Source: Pseudomonas muyukensis (GTDB lineage: Bacteria > Pseudomonadota > Gammaproteobacteria > Pseudomonadales > Pseudomonadaceae). From it: 64,000 nt of DNA. Within the stretch, counting starts at the first letter, position 1. Every line of letters starts with the position of its first letter. Under the pieces are notes generated by a model, which saw nothing but the letters and a program-made list of their open reading frames with translations, was not told the origin of the DNA and searched no databases. The position numbers were made by a program, and so were the translations under genes. Shown here in pieces: positions 36,776 through 45,792 of the stretch. The stretch covers positions 1,306,001-1,370,000 of the forward strand of contig NZ_CP077073.1 in assembly GCF_019139535.1 (NCBI RefSeq), read 5' to 3'.

Positions 36776-37552
36776 TCAATGCGTGGTAAAGCGCTGGTGC
36801 ACCGGCGAAGAGCGCGGTGTCAGCGCCAGCGCCAGCTGGGTGCGGTTATGCATGTGGGTCAGGCGCAGTACCTGCGACACATACAGCTTCACCGTGTTCT
36901 CGGTGATGCCCAGTTCACAGGCGATCTGGTAGTTGGTCTTGCCCTTGCTCACCAGCCGGGCGACTTCCAGCTGGCGTGGCGACAGCTTCTCGAACGCCGC
37001 CGGCAACTCCGGTTCGCCGTCCTCGGCATCGCTGGCGCGCCGGTGGGTACCTTGGCCGCGGGCTTTTTCCAGGTCCTGATACAGGTCGTCGATCGACTCG
37101 GCCAGTTCCTGCAAGCGCTGGTTGAGGCTGCCCAGCTCGCGGAAGTTGCGGCGCCGCTCCAGCAACGCGGCCTCCTGCCGGCGCACGCCCTCGAGCAGTT
37201 CGTCCAGGTCCATGGGCTTCTGGTAGTAATCGGCGAACCCCTCGCGCAAGGCGCGGATCACGTCCTGCTTGTCGGCGCGGCCGGTCAGCATGATCGCCTC
37301 GAACATCCGCTGCTGCCCGGCGATCTGCTTCAGCGCGCGCACCAGCTCGATGCCATCGCGCTCGGGCATGTGCAGGTCGCACAGCACCAGGCCGATGGCC
37401 TCGTCGGCCTTGTAGCAATCGATGGCCTGGCCCGTGGAATGGGCTGGAACGCATCGGTAACCCTCGCTTTCGAGGAACTCGCACAGCTCTTCGACGATCA
37501 ACGGCTGGTCGTCGACAACCAGAATCTTCACCTCACTGACGGACTTGTTCAC
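36776..37552 (-). CDS. pprB: Response regulator PprB, activator of the Tad pilus
   Basis: LuxR/NarL-type transcriptional activator that in P. aeruginosa switches on flp-tad. The 258-residue protein has a receiver domain 8-125 with Asp59 (CDLHMP) and Lys112 (QKP), a coiled-coil linker about 128-170, and a LuxR helix-turn-helix (LSPRQLEVARLVSKGKTNYQIACELGITENTVKLYVSQVLR, seen as LSPRQLEVARLV and ITENTVKLYVSQVL). The start is taken as GTG at 37552, six bases after AGGGAG; an upstream in-frame start would add 23 residues. Its DNA site might be the ACTAAT motif. It is convergent with the tad operon. Confidence 0.92.
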   Translation of the reverse strand: MNKSVSEVKILVVDDQPLIVEELCEFLESEGYRCVPAHSTGQAIDCYKADEAIGLVLCDLHMPERDGIELVRALKQIAGQQRMFEAIMLTGRADKQDVIRALREGFADYYQKPMDLDELLEGVRRQEAALLERRRNFRELGSLNQRLQELAESIDDLYQDLEKARGQGTHRRASDAEDGEPELPAAFEKLSPRQLEVARLVSKGKTNYQIACELGITENTVKLYVSQVLRLTHMHNRTQLALALTPRSSPVHQRFTTH

Positions 37553-37671
37553 GATCAACTCCCTGTAGTATCGGCCCTGCTCCCGGGCCAGACGCTCTGG
37601 CAGGTAGAAAAGTAGTCGCACTTTGCAATTATGTACATTCGGCCTTGCTCCTTATCCGACCATACGGTCGT

Positions 37672-38142
37672 CTATTGGATCCAAACGGCTGTCAGCAGGA
37701 ACCCGGCCAATACATAGGGGGCAAACGGCTGCTTGTCGCCGACCTGCTCGGCCAGCGCCTGCATGCGTTTTTTCACCTTGGGGTTGAGCAGGGTCCACAA
37801 GCGGCGGCGGCCGAACATCCAGGCCAGCACCGTGACCCCGGCGCCGATGAAGGTGCCGAGCACGTACTGCGGGCTGGTGGCCAGGGCCAGGGCGCCCATC
37901 AGCTTGACGTCGCCGGCACCGAAGCGCCCGAGCATGTAGCCGGGCAGGGTGAGCAGCATGACGATTGCCAGTGCCCAGCCCGCCTCGCTGGCCTCGGCGC
38001 CGATCCAGCTGCGCCCGGTGGCGAACAGCCAGACCAGAGCACAGGCAGCGACCCCGAGGGTGAGGGTGTTGGAGATCTGTCGTTCACGGACATCTTGTTC
38101 GGTGCACAAGGCAAGCCACATCAGAAGAACAATGCTGTGCAT
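37672..38142 (-). CDS. fppA: Prepilin peptidase FppA (TadV)
   Basis: Inner-membrane aspartyl protease that trims Flp and TadE-type pseudopilins. The 156-residue protein is a short A24 peptidase without the methylase domain. The two catalytic aspartates are in EQDVRERQISN and FGAGDVKLMG; about four to five membrane helices. The ATG at 38142 is used; a TTG two codons upstream is possible. It is divergent from the tadE gene with 75 bases between, and pprB follows 119 bases downstream. Confidence 0.93.
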   Translation of the reverse strand: MHSIVLLMWLALCTEQDVRERQISNTLTLGVAACALVWLFATGRSWIGAEASEAGWALAIVMLLTLPGYMLGRFGAGDVKLMGALALATSPQYVLGTFIGAGVTVLAWMFGRRRLWTLLNPKVKKRMQALAEQVGDKQPFAPYVLAGFLLTAVWIQ

Positions 38143-38217
38143 TGGCAAATGGCCATCCCTATTCGTTGAACGGATCTATGCTTTTACCCAGGTCTCAGAC
38201 TCAGGGTAGACGCGATC

Positions 38218-38661
38218 ATGCAAGCAAGCCCGGCGCGGCAGCAAAAAGGCGCGGCAGCCATCGAGTTTGTCGCGGTTTTCATGGTGTTTTTCGCGGTGTT
38301 CTACGGTTTGGTCAGCTACGCCTTGCCGATGCTGATGCTGCAATCGTTCAACCAGGCCAGCAGCGAGGCGGTACGCCGGTGCGTGGCGGTGGACCCGAGC
38401 AGCCAGACCTACGCCCTGGATGTGCAGGGCCTGGCCCGCCAGGTGATCGGCCAGCAGTTGGCGTGGATGCCCAGTGCCCTGGGCTTCAGCGTGATCACCG
38501 ACACCCGGGTCAGTGTCGGTGCCGACAAGGTGCTGACGGTGGTCATCGACTACCCGCGAGAGCGGCTCACGCGGGTCTTGCCGACCCTGGTGCTGCCCCT
38601 GGTCGGCGAGGTGCCGAAGCTGCCCGCGCGCTTGCAGGCCCAGGCGAGCCTGCAACTGTGA
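38218..38661 (+). CDS. tadE: TadE-family pseudopilin
   Basis: Minor pilin of the Tad pilus. The 147-residue protein starts QASPARQQKG, then AAAIEFVAVFMVFFAVFYG, a prepilin cleavage site after Gly11 with Glu at mature position 5 and a hydrophobic helix. No separate tadF gene was found, so this may serve that place. The stop codon overlaps the GTG start of pprA, which ties the minor pilin to the sensor kinase in one transcript. Confidence 0.88.
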   Translation: MQASPARQQKGAAAIEFVAVFMVFFAVFYGLVSYALPMLMLQSFNQASSEAVRRCVAVDPSSQTYALDVQGLARQVIGQQLAWMPSALGFSVITDTRVSVGADKVLTVVIDYPRERLTRVLPTLVLPLVGEVPKLPARLQAQASLQL

Positions 38662-41294
38662 GTGGCGGCTTGTTCGACCGCTGGCGCACGGCGCCCACCC
38701 CGCTGCCCGAACCGCAGGTACCGCCAGCGGTCGGCCTGCAACTGTGGCTCGACGACCAGGCCCGGGTGCAGCGCCTGGCCGGCCCGCTGCGGACCTTGCT
38801 GGCGTTGCCCGGGCAGGCCGGTGGGCGGCTGCACGACTATTTGCTGCGGCACAGCTGGGTGGTGCTCGAAGGCGAGCCCGCCGACTGGCAGGGCCAGCCG
38901 CTGGACCTGGATTTCCATACGGCCGTCGGCCAGGCCCTGCACACCCGTGGCTGGTTGCTGCGCCAGGCCCAGGGGTGGATGTTGCAGCTGTTCGACATCG
39001 GCGACCTGCTGCGCGAGCAGCGCTGGGACCGGCAACGGCCATTGCTCGGCGAGATCGGCCATGCCCTGCGTGAGTGCGGCGCGGCGCGCCTGGTGCAGAC
39101 CACCGAGGCGCAATTGCAACGGCTTGCCGAGCACTGGCAGGCCCGCTCGTTGCGCCTGCTGCTGCGCGAGGCCGATGGCTGGCGACACTACGCCAGCAGC
39201 GAGGGCGCCTGGCCCTGGCCCGCCGACCGCACCTTGCAGGCGCGGCTGCAGGCATGGCCGGCCCAGGGCCTGGTCGAGGCCAATGACGACCTGGAGCTGC
39301 TGGCGCTGTGCGGCGGGGTGTCGTTGTTCCTGGTGCCCTGCCGCCTGGGCCAGGATACCGAGGCGTGGTTGCTGTGCGCCGGCGCGCCCCAGTTGCCGCC
39401 GGCCGACATGGCGCTGGCGTTGCTGCGCACCTTGGTCGAGCCGCTGCTGGTGCGCCATCGCCGCCAGCAGTTGCACGAGCAGGCCGCCCACCTCGACGAT
39501 TTGCAGCAACAGTTGGGCGCGGGCTGGTGGCAATGGCCGGCGCAAGGTGACTTGCAACTGGACCCGACCCTGGCTGCCGCCCTCGAGCTGCCGCGCCGTG
39601 CCAGCGAGCAGCAGTGGCTGGCCTGCCTGCACCCCGCCGACCGTGAGCCGGCGCAACTGGCCCTGGCCCAGGCCCGCGACGGGCAGGCACTGAGCCTGAA
39701 TGTGCGGGTGCTGGGCAACGACGTCCAGGCGCCGCCGCGCTGGCTGCACTGGGCCGGCCATGGGCGGGGCGGCCAGGTGCGTGGTTTTTTGCTCGATATC
39801 AGCGCGCTCAAGGCCCAGGAGCAACAAGCCGGCGCCGCGCGAGCCCGGCTGGAAAACCTGATCGCCAGCTCGCCGGCGGTGATCTACGTGCAACGCTATG
39901 CCGAGGGCGCGTTGCACAGCGAGTTCTTCAGCGCCAGCCTGGCGCCTGTGCTGGGCTGGGCGATGGACGGCGAGCAGGCGCGCCAGCCCGGCCTGGCGGT
40001 ACATCCGCAGGACCGCGCGCTGTGGCTGGAACGTACCCGCAGCTTGTTGCGCGACGGCCAGGTGCGGTGCCGCTACCGTCTGCGCGATCAGCGGGGGGGC
40101 TATCACTGGATCCTCGATGAGGCGCGCTTGCTGCGTGACGACCTTGGCCAGCCGCTGGAAGTGGTCGGCCTGTGGCTGGATGTCAGCGAGGCCAGCGAAG
40201 CCGCCGAGCGCATGCGCCAGAGCGAGGAGCGCTACCGGGTCTTGGTCGAGGACTCACCGGCGATGATCTGCCGTTACCGTCCCGACCTGACCTTGCTGTT
40301 CGGCAACCGGCCCCTGGCCGACTACCTGGGTTGCACGCCTGCGCAGCTCGAAGGCGCGGACCTGGGCCAGTGGTTGTCCGACGGCCAGCGCGAAGGCTTT
40401 GTCCAGCGCCTGCAGGCGCTGACCCCCGAGCACCCGGTGAGCTGCGCGGAAATTTGCCTGCAATTGCCAGGGCGCGAGCATGCCTGGTGGGTGTGGGCCG
40501 ACCGCGGGCTGTTCGATGACCACGGCCGTCTGCTCGAAGTCCAGGCCGTGGGCCGCGACAATACCGAGGTGCGGCGCAGCCAGCAGCAGCTGTTGCAAGG
40601 CGCCAAGATGGCCACCCTGGGCGAGTTGGCCACCGGCCTGGTGCACGAGATCAACCAGCCGCTCAACGTGATGCGCATGGCCGTGGCCAACACCCTCAAG
40701 CGCCTGGACAACGGCGCCGCCGACCCGGCCTACCTGGTGGACAAGCTGCGCCGCATCGAGGCCCAGGTCGAGCGTGCCGCGCGGTTGGTGGAGCACATGC
40801 GCGTGTATGGCCGGCGTTCGGCGCTCGAACATGTGCCTTTCGCCGCCTGGGACGCTGTGGCGGGGGCCCAGGCGTTGCTGGAGGAGGGCCTGCGCGGCAA
40901 GGGCGTGGCGTTGCGGCTCGAATGCGCCGACGCGCAACCGCGGGTGCTTGGGCATCAGGATCAGTTGGAGCAAGTGCTGATCAACCTGCTGGTCAATGCC
41001 CGCGATGCCCTGCTCGAGCAGGGCCGGGCGCAGCCGTGGATTCGCGTGCGCCAGGTGCTGGAGGCGCAGTGCCTGTGCCTGCTGGTGGACGACAACGCCG
41101 GCGGTATCGACCCGCATTTGCACGCGCGCATCTTCGAGCCGTTCTTCACCACCAAGCCGGCCGGGGTCGGCACCGGGCTGGGGTTGTCGGTCAGCCACGG
41201 CATCGTCGCGCACATGGGCGGCCGCCTGACGGTGAGCAACGCGGGCGAAGGGGCGTGCTTTCGCATCGAACTGCCGCTTCACAGCACCAGTTGA
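38658..41294 (+). CDS. pprA: Soluble PAS sensor histidine kinase PprA
   Basis: Kinase partner of PprB. The 878-residue protein has no membrane segment. Residues 1-390 have no recognised domain. There are PAS-type repeats at about 395-510 (with a degenerate PAS fold), 395-515 and 520-645 (RYRVLVEDSPAMICRYRP starts the last), then HisKA with phospho-acceptor His in LVHEINQPLN near residue 662. HATPase_c has the N box INLLVNARDAL, DDNAGGI and FEPFFTTK-GTGLGL. The GTG at 38658 overlaps the tadE stop (GTGA). Its end overlaps the convergent tadG end by 16 bases. Confidence 0.9.
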   Translation: MSGGLFDRWRTAPTPLPEPQVPPAVGLQLWLDDQARVQRLAGPLRTLLALPGQAGGRLHDYLLRHSWVVLEGEPADWQGQPLDLDFHTAVGQALHTRGWLLRQAQGWMLQLFDIGDLLREQRWDRQRPLLGEIGHALRECGAARLVQTTEAQLQRLAEHWQARSLRLLLREADGWRHYASSEGAWPWPADRTLQARLQAWPAQGLVEANDDLELLALCGGVSLFLVPCRLGQDTEAWLLCAGAPQLPPADMALALLRTLVEPLLVRHRRQQLHEQAAHLDDLQQQLGAGWWQWPAQGDLQLDPTLAAALELPRRASEQQWLACLHPADREPAQLALAQARDGQALSLNVRVLGNDVQAPPRWLHWAGHGRGGQVRGFLLDISALKAQEQQAGAARARLENLIASSPAVIYVQRYAEGALHSEFFSASLAPVLGWAMDGEQARQPGLAVHPQDRALWLERTRSLLRDGQVRCRYRLRDQRGGYHWILDEARLLRDDLGQPLEVVGLWLDVSEASEAAERMRQSEERYRVLVEDSPAMICRYRPDLTLLFGNRPLADYLGCTPAQLEGADLGQWLSDGQREGFVQRLQALTPEHPVSCAEICLQLPGREHAWWVWADRGLFDDHGRLLEVQAVGRDNTEVRRSQQQLLQGAKMATLGELATGLVHEINQPLNVMRMAVANTLKRLDNGAADPAYLVDKLRRIEAQVERAARLVEHMRVYGRRSALEHVPFAAWDAVAGAQALLEEGLRGKGVALRLECADAQPRVLGHQDQLEQVLINLLVNARDALLEQGRAQPWIRVRQVLEAQCLCLLVDDNAGGIDPHLHARIFEPFFTTKPAGVGTGLGLSVSHGIVAHMGGRLTVSNAGEGACFRIELPLHSTS

Positions 41295-43213
41295 GCGTGG
41301 CCGCTGGAGCAACTGAGGTTGGCGCCGACTTCGGCGTTGGCGAGGTCGGTGCCTAGTAGTTTGAGCAAGCCTTTGACCAGTGGGTCGACAAGTGGGCTGA
41401 GCAGGTTTTTGATCACCGGCTCCAGGATGCTCTTCACGCCGTCCAGAAGGCCCGCTGTCAGCGCCAGCATCTGGCCGAGCCCACTGTTGACCGTGGGGCG
41501 GTAGGCCTCAAGTTTGATGCCGTTCAACGTGTCGGTGAGGCTTGCCACCACCTGAAGCTGATCATCGGCCATAGGTAGGAAGAACGGGTCATCGCCGATT
41601 TCCCAGGCATCAGGGCTGTTGATGAAGACCAAGGGCTTCTCGAGGGGGCCACTGCCCAGCACTTTGCTGTCCACCCGTAGGCCGATGCCGCCGCCAGCAT
41701 ATGGCACACGCGTGCCGCAGGAGGGGGGCAGAATCAGCAGGCGGCTGCAGACATTGGTGCCGATATCGATAACCGGCATGGCTTTGATCGCAGACGTGCC
41801 GTTGTTGAGAAAGTCCGCTGGCGAATCAAACTTGCCAATCGCTATTTTTACCGCTGAACGCTGAGTGAGCGTCGTCAGGCTTTTAGGCGCACAGGTGTAG
41901 TTGTCCGGCGGTGCGGGGCGCAGGCGGCTGGTGCCTTCTGCCACTTCGAGGCCGATATCGAGATGGACCTGGCTGTCCAGCAGTTGTATGTCACTGACCT
42001 TGCAGGGTATGCCCAGTGCACAGGTCAGCGAATGGACGGTACCCAGTAAGTTGAGGCTGAGGAGGTTGTTCAGCACGTTGGTAAGCGGTGCGGCAAGGTC
42101 CTCAACGGCGTTGAGCAAACCGGCGATGCCGGTTAGCAGCGGCAGGTCGAGGGACACCAGGGCTCTGATCTGGGCGGTATGCACGAGGAGTTCATCAGTG
42201 CGTGGATCGCCCACCGCTGAGATCTGCTGGGGCTCGATGATCCTAAGATAAATCTTCCCCTTCATTGCTCCCAGGATATTGATGGGTAGCTCGATGTTCG
42301 CGGCGTGTTCGCTGGCGGCTAGCTGAATCACGCCTTGTACCAGTTGCAACAGCTGGATGTTCGCGTCCAGGCCGGCCTGGGCAGTGCCGCTCTGTAGGTC
42401 CAGCAACTTACCCAACTGCAATCCGCCGGCTGGCAGGTTGGCGGCGATGTTTCCGAGGTTGGTGATGACATCGACGGTGGCGCCGCTGCGTTGCAATACT
42501 TTGACCGCGGCCTGTAGCAACACGGTCGCACTGGTTTCAAGGTTTAGCAGCTGTTGGTAATTGCCAAGGTTGAGGTTTAAATCGATAGCGAGTTGGTCAA
42601 GGTATTGCAGCAAGTTGATCTTGGTATTGGCGATGCCTTGCCAGCCGACTAGGTCGATCTTCGTTTTGTCACTCAAGCCGGGAATGAGAGATGTCGGCTG
42701 GATTGTGGCCAGTGTGGTGCGAATGCTCAGCATCGCCTGGGGCGGCCCAGGGCTGGCGGCCACCGCGCTGGCGTGCAGGTTGGTGGTACGCGCCAGGGCG
42801 CCGCCCTGCACCAGGGCATAGACGCCGCCGGCCACGCTGGTGACCACGACGTTGCTGACCTCGACCTTGATCGCTTCGTTGCGCGTGGCATCGGCGGTGA
42901 AGACCCGCAGGTTGTCGTTGCCGGTGCGCAGGTAGCCGCAGCTGGCGATCAGCGGGTTGAGCGGCGAGTGGCCGTTACGGGTGGCGGCGGTGCGCGCCAG
43001 GGTGCTGGCCTGGGGGCCGTTGCCCGCGCATTGGCCGCCCTGTCCGGCGGCCTCGAGGGCGGCCATGTCGGCGATGCGCTGCAGCTTGCGTTGCTCGAGG
43101 TACAGGCGCCCGCCGTCGACCGTCAGCAGCATGAACACCAGCGCCAGGCCCAGGGTCAGCGCGGCCATCAGGCCGATCGCGCCGCGTTGGCGCACAGCGG
43201 AACGGGTAACCAC
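41279..43213 (-). CDS. tadG: TadG-like pilus protein with compositionally distinct distal part
   Basis: Membrane-anchored exported protein of the Tad locus, 644 residues. The N-terminal RQRGAIGLMAALTLGLALVFMLLTVDGGRLY helix (seen as GAIGLMAALTLGLALVFMLL) and the following ADMAALEAA segment are the Tad_N/TadG hallmark. The rest, about 160-644, is a large extracellular region without a von Willebrand domain that I can see. The GTG at 43213 is five bases after AGGAG; a GTG six bases earlier overlaps that site. GC is 62% by hand count at 42841-42900 but 43% at 42541-42600 and 45% at 42241-42300, so the distal part looks imported. It converges on pprA. Confidence 0.85.
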   Translation of the reverse strand: MVTRSAVRQRGAIGLMAALTLGLALVFMLLTVDGGRLYLEQRKLQRIADMAALEAAGQGGQCAGNGPQASTLARTAATRNGHSPLNPLIASCGYLRTGNDNLRVFTADATRNEAIKVEVSNVVVTSVAGGVYALVQGGALARTTNLHASAVAASPGPPQAMLSIRTTLATIQPTSLIPGLSDKTKIDLVGWQGIANTKINLLQYLDQLAIDLNLNLGNYQQLLNLETSATVLLQAAVKVLQRSGATVDVITNLGNIAANLPAGGLQLGKLLDLQSGTAQAGLDANIQLLQLVQGVIQLAASEHAANIELPINILGAMKGKIYLRIIEPQQISAVGDPRTDELLVHTAQIRALVSLDLPLLTGIAGLLNAVEDLAAPLTNVLNNLLSLNLLGTVHSLTCALGIPCKVSDIQLLDSQVHLDIGLEVAEGTSRLRPAPPDNYTCAPKSLTTLTQRSAVKIAIGKFDSPADFLNNGTSAIKAMPVIDIGTNVCSRLLILPPSCGTRVPYAGGGIGLRVDSKVLGSGPLEKPLVFINSPDAWEIGDDPFFLPMADDQLQVVASLTDTLNGIKLEAYRPTVNSGLGQMLALTAGLLDGVKSILEPVIKNLLSPLVDPLVKGLLKLLGTDLANAEVGANLSCSSGHAQLVL

Positions 43214-43308
43214 AGGCACTCCTTTGCCGGCCAGAGGCCCGGCAGCACGGCGGCGGTGCAGGGAGTGTAGTCAAGGTGATGGCAAGTTGCCTTGCCTGCT
43301 CAGCGCGA

Positions 43309-43434
43309 TCCCTGTAGGAGCGGCCTCGTGTCGCGAAAGGGCCGCGCCGCGGCCCCGGCGATTGTCGCCTTGTTGCTCAGATCCGGGGGCTGCGCTGCAG
43401 CCCTTTCGCGACACGAGGCCGCTCCTACAGGGGG
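43309..43434. repeat. REP pair, head-to-head
   Basis: A forward copy (GTAGGAGCGGCCTCGTGTCG from 43314) and an inverted copy ending CGACACGAGGCCGCTCCTAC at 43430, both with the paired change CTCGTG. It lies at the right border of the Tad block between tadG and the DUF4136 genes. Confidence 0.9.
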
Positions 43435-43455
43435 CCGTACTACTGCCCAAGCGGG

Positions 43456-44016
43456 TCAATGCGGCGGATAGTTGCTCAACACCTGGGTCACGGTCTTCTG
43501 GATCGCCGCATTGCGTTCCTGCGGGCTGGGTGGGTAGTTGTTCATGATCTGCTCGGCGCTGCCGCGCCACACCAGCTTGCCGTCGCGGCCATCGAACAGG
43601 TCGACCTGGATGGTCGCCACCTTGTAGTCGACGCTGCGCGTCTCGTTGTACATCGGCCCACCCCAGTAGCCCCCCCAGTAACCGCCCCAGGCACCGCCAT
43701 AGTTGGTGGTGATCTGCTGCTGGCGGTCCTCGACGATCAGGTAGGCGCGCACTTTCACATCAGGCCGGGCGTTGCCCTGCGCCGGGCGCAGGCCGCGCTG
43801 GTCGAGCTGGCCGGCCACGGCCTGGCGGATGCGCTGTTCGGTCAGGTCGCTCTTGATGCGGGGGTCGTCCGGGCGGTATTGCAGGCCCGGCTCCTGCCAG
43901 GCCCAGCTGCGATAGGCGGCGAAATCGCGGCTGGCATCGAAGTCCTGTTGCACGTTGTTGCTCGAGCAGGCCGCCAGCAACAGGGCGAGGGACAGTAGAA
44001 CGAGACGGCGCAACAT
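43456..44016 (-). CDS. DUF4136 lipoprotein (second of two)
   Basis: The 186-residue lipoprotein has lipobox LAAC (Cys17, Ser at +2, so outer membrane). The DUF4136 domain has FAAYRSWAW near the start and DLFDGRDGKLVWRGSAE toward the end, with a Gly/Trp/Tyr-rich loop between (about 103-118). Function is unknown. The ATG at 44016 is preferred to one 18 bases upstream because it starts the signal peptide. It begins 20 bases after the other DUF4136 gene and is probably in the same operon. Confidence 0.88.
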   Translation of the reverse strand: MLRRLVLLSLALLLAACSSNNVQQDFDASRDFAAYRSWAWQEPGLQYRPDDPRIKSDLTEQRIRQAVAGQLDQRGLRPAQGNARPDVKVRAYLIVEDRQQQITTNYGGAWGGYWGGYWGGPMYNETRSVDYKVATIQVDLFDGRDGKLVWRGSAEQIMNNYPPSPQERNAAIQKTVTQVLSNYPPH

Positions 44017-44036
44017 GATGGTTCTCCGGTTCAAGG

Positions 44037-44663
44037 TTAACTGGGAGGATAGCCGCTCAGCGCCTTGCCCACCGATTCACGCAAGGCGCTTTCGCGTTCA
44101 CGCGGCGAGTCCTTGTCGCTGCCGCTTTCGGCGCTGGCGCTCCACACCGGCTGGCCGTCGCGAGCGTCGAACAGGTCGATGCGCACCACCATCACCTCGA
44201 CCTCGTAGGTGCGCACGATCGGCACGCTGGCATAGCCGCCGTAACCGTTGCGGTAGCCGCCGTAGCCAATGCCGCCGTAAGGGCCGTAGTAAGGGTCGTA
44301 GTCGTAGTCCCGCACCTGGCGCAGGCGCCGCTCCAGGCGCACGTCGGCGCTTACCAGCAGGTCGGCGGCGCTGCCCCGGGCCGGGCGCAGGCCGTGCTGG
44401 TCGAGTGCGCTACTGACCGCGTCCGCCAACTGCCCGGGGGCCGCGTTGTGCAGGCCCTGCGGCAGTTGCTCGTCGCGCCAGCGCCAGCTGCGATAACGGC
44501 CATAGTCACGTGCCGGGGCCGGGTAGGCGCTGGCGTCGAAGGTGGTGGCGGCCTGGGGCGGTGCCGGCGGCAGCGGCTTGCTGCTGGCGACATAGGGGTT
44601 GCTGCCCTGGCAGGCGGCCAGGGCCAAGGGCAACAGGGCCAGGCACAACAGACGGTACGCCAT
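44037..44663 (-). CDS. DUF4136 lipoprotein (first of two)
   Basis: The 208-residue lipoprotein has lipobox LAAC (Cys18, Gln at +2). It shares with its downstream neighbour the YRSWRWRDE and [19 protein letters not shown] segments and a Tyr/Gly-rich loop (about 120-145), so the two are tandem paralogs. The second half ends with nearly the same SGYPPS tail as the NYPPH tail of the other. It starts 20 bases after the cmoM stop. Function unknown. Confidence 0.88.
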   Translation of the reverse strand: MAYRLLCLALLPLALAACQGSNPYVASSKPLPPAPPQAATTFDASAYPAPARDYGRYRSWRWRDEQLPQGLHNAAPGQLADAVSSALDQHGLRPARGSAADLLVSADVRLERRLRQVRDYDYDPYYGPYGGIGYGGYRNGYGGYASVPIVRTYEVEVMVVRIDLFDARDGQPVWSASAESGSDKDSPRERESALRESVGKALSGYPPS

Positions 44664-44683
44664 GAGTCCTCCTGGCGGGTGCT

Positions 44684-45433
44684 TCAGTGGGGCCGGCAGA
44701 TCCAGTGCAGGTAGCGGCCGAGCCCTGCGAAGCTGGGGTGGCGGCGGTGCGCCAGTTCCATCTCCAGCACGTCGAGCAGCTCGGCCTGGGCCTGGAATTG
44801 CTTGGGCATGTAGTCGTGGAACACCCGCACACCGCTTTCGCTTTCGACCTGCCAGTAAGGCCCAAGTTGCGCCTTGAGCTCACGGGGATCAAGCGGTTTC
44901 TGCGGGGTCAGGCTCTGCTTTTCACCGGCCAGGCGGTTGCTGCGCAGCTTGCGGAAATGGCCCTTGAGCAGGTTGCGATAGACCAGCGCGTCGCGGTTGT
45001 AGAACGCCAGCGACAGCCAGCCGCCCGGGGCGGTCAGCTGGTGCAGCACCGGCAGGATGCTCTCGGGCTCGGCCAGCCATTCGAGCACGGCATGGCACAG
45101 CACCAGGTCGTAGGGCTCGGTGAGCTGGCCGAGCAGATCCTGCCATGGCGCCTGGATGAAGGTTGCCGTCGCGCCGGCTTCGGCGAAGCGCGCGCGGGCG
45201 CCGTCGAGCATCGGCGCGGCGGGTTCGGCCAGGGTCAGGTGGTGCCCGCGCTGGGCCAGCCACAGCGCCATGTGGCCCAGGCCGGCGCCAATGTCGAGTA
45301 CCCGCAGCGGGCGTTCGGGCAAGGTTTCGGCCAGGTCCGCCTGGAGCACGGCCAGGCGGATCGCGCCCTTGGCGCCACCGTAGATCTTCTCGGCGAAGCG
45401 GCTGGCCAGTTCATCGAAGTGACGGTCGTTCAT
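44684..45433 (-). CDS. cmoM: tRNA mo5U34 methyltransferase CmoM
   Basis: SAM-dependent methyltransferase that makes the methyl ester of 5-carboxymethoxyuridine at tRNA position 34. The 249-residue protein starts [20 protein letters not shown], the CmoM hallmark, and has SAM motif [13 protein letters not shown] followed by [12 protein letters not shown]. The ATG at 45433 overlaps the stop of the MazG-like gene (ATGA), so the two are translationally coupled. Confidence 0.93.
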   Translation of the reverse strand: MNDRHFDELASRFAEKIYGGAKGAIRLAVLQADLAETLPERPLRVLDIGAGLGHMALWLAQRGHHLTLAEPAAPMLDGARARFAEAGATATFIQAPWQDLLGQLTEPYDLVLCHAVLEWLAEPESILPVLHQLTAPGGWLSLAFYNRDALVYRNLLKGHFRKLRSNRLAGEKQSLTPQKPLDPRELKAQLGPYWQVESESGVRVFHDYMPKQFQAQAELLDVLEMELAHRRHPSFAGLGRYLHWICRPH

Positions 45434-45735
45434 TTGGCGAAGCGCCTCTCGCTGTCGGCCAGCTTGGCCCGTACCACCGCGTCCATATCCAGCCCCAGTT
45501 CGCTGCACAGCAGCAACAGGTAGAGGACGATATCGCCGACTTCCTGGCCGGCATGGGCGAGCTGGTCGGCGGGCAGTTGGCGCGACTGGTCCTCGGTCAG
45601 CCACTGGAAGATTTCCACCAGTTCGGCCATCTCGACGCTGGCGGCCATGGCCAGGTTCTTCGGGCTGTGGAAACCGCGCCAGGCATTGTTGTCGCGGATG
45701 CGGTGCAGGCGTTCGGTCAATTCTTGCAGGTTCAT
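45430..45735 (-). CDS. MazG-like nucleotide pyrophosphohydrolase
   Basis: Small all-alpha NTP pyrophosphatase of 101 residues. The metal-binding pattern is present as EMAELVEIFQW and EVGDIVLYLLLL, with the glutamates and aspartate in the MazG spacing. Likely role is clearing of non-canonical nucleotides; the exact substrate is not known. The ATG at 45735 starts NLQELTERLHRIRDNNAW, typical of this subfamily. It is first in an operon with cmoM and two DUF4136 genes. Confidence 0.9.
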   Translation of the reverse strand: MNLQELTERLHRIRDNNAWRGFHSPKNLAMAASVEMAELVEIFQWLTEDQSRQLPADQLAHAGQEVGDIVLYLLLLCSELGLDMDAVVRAKLADSERRFAK

Positions 45736-45792
45736 CGGGGCTCTCCTCGTGGCGCATAGCTTCCGGCGAGGTGCCTTGCAAAGCAAGCCCGA

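Noticed and set aside
36714..36932. Open frame at the pprB 3' end
   Set aside because: Antisense to pprB for most of its length and without coding features.
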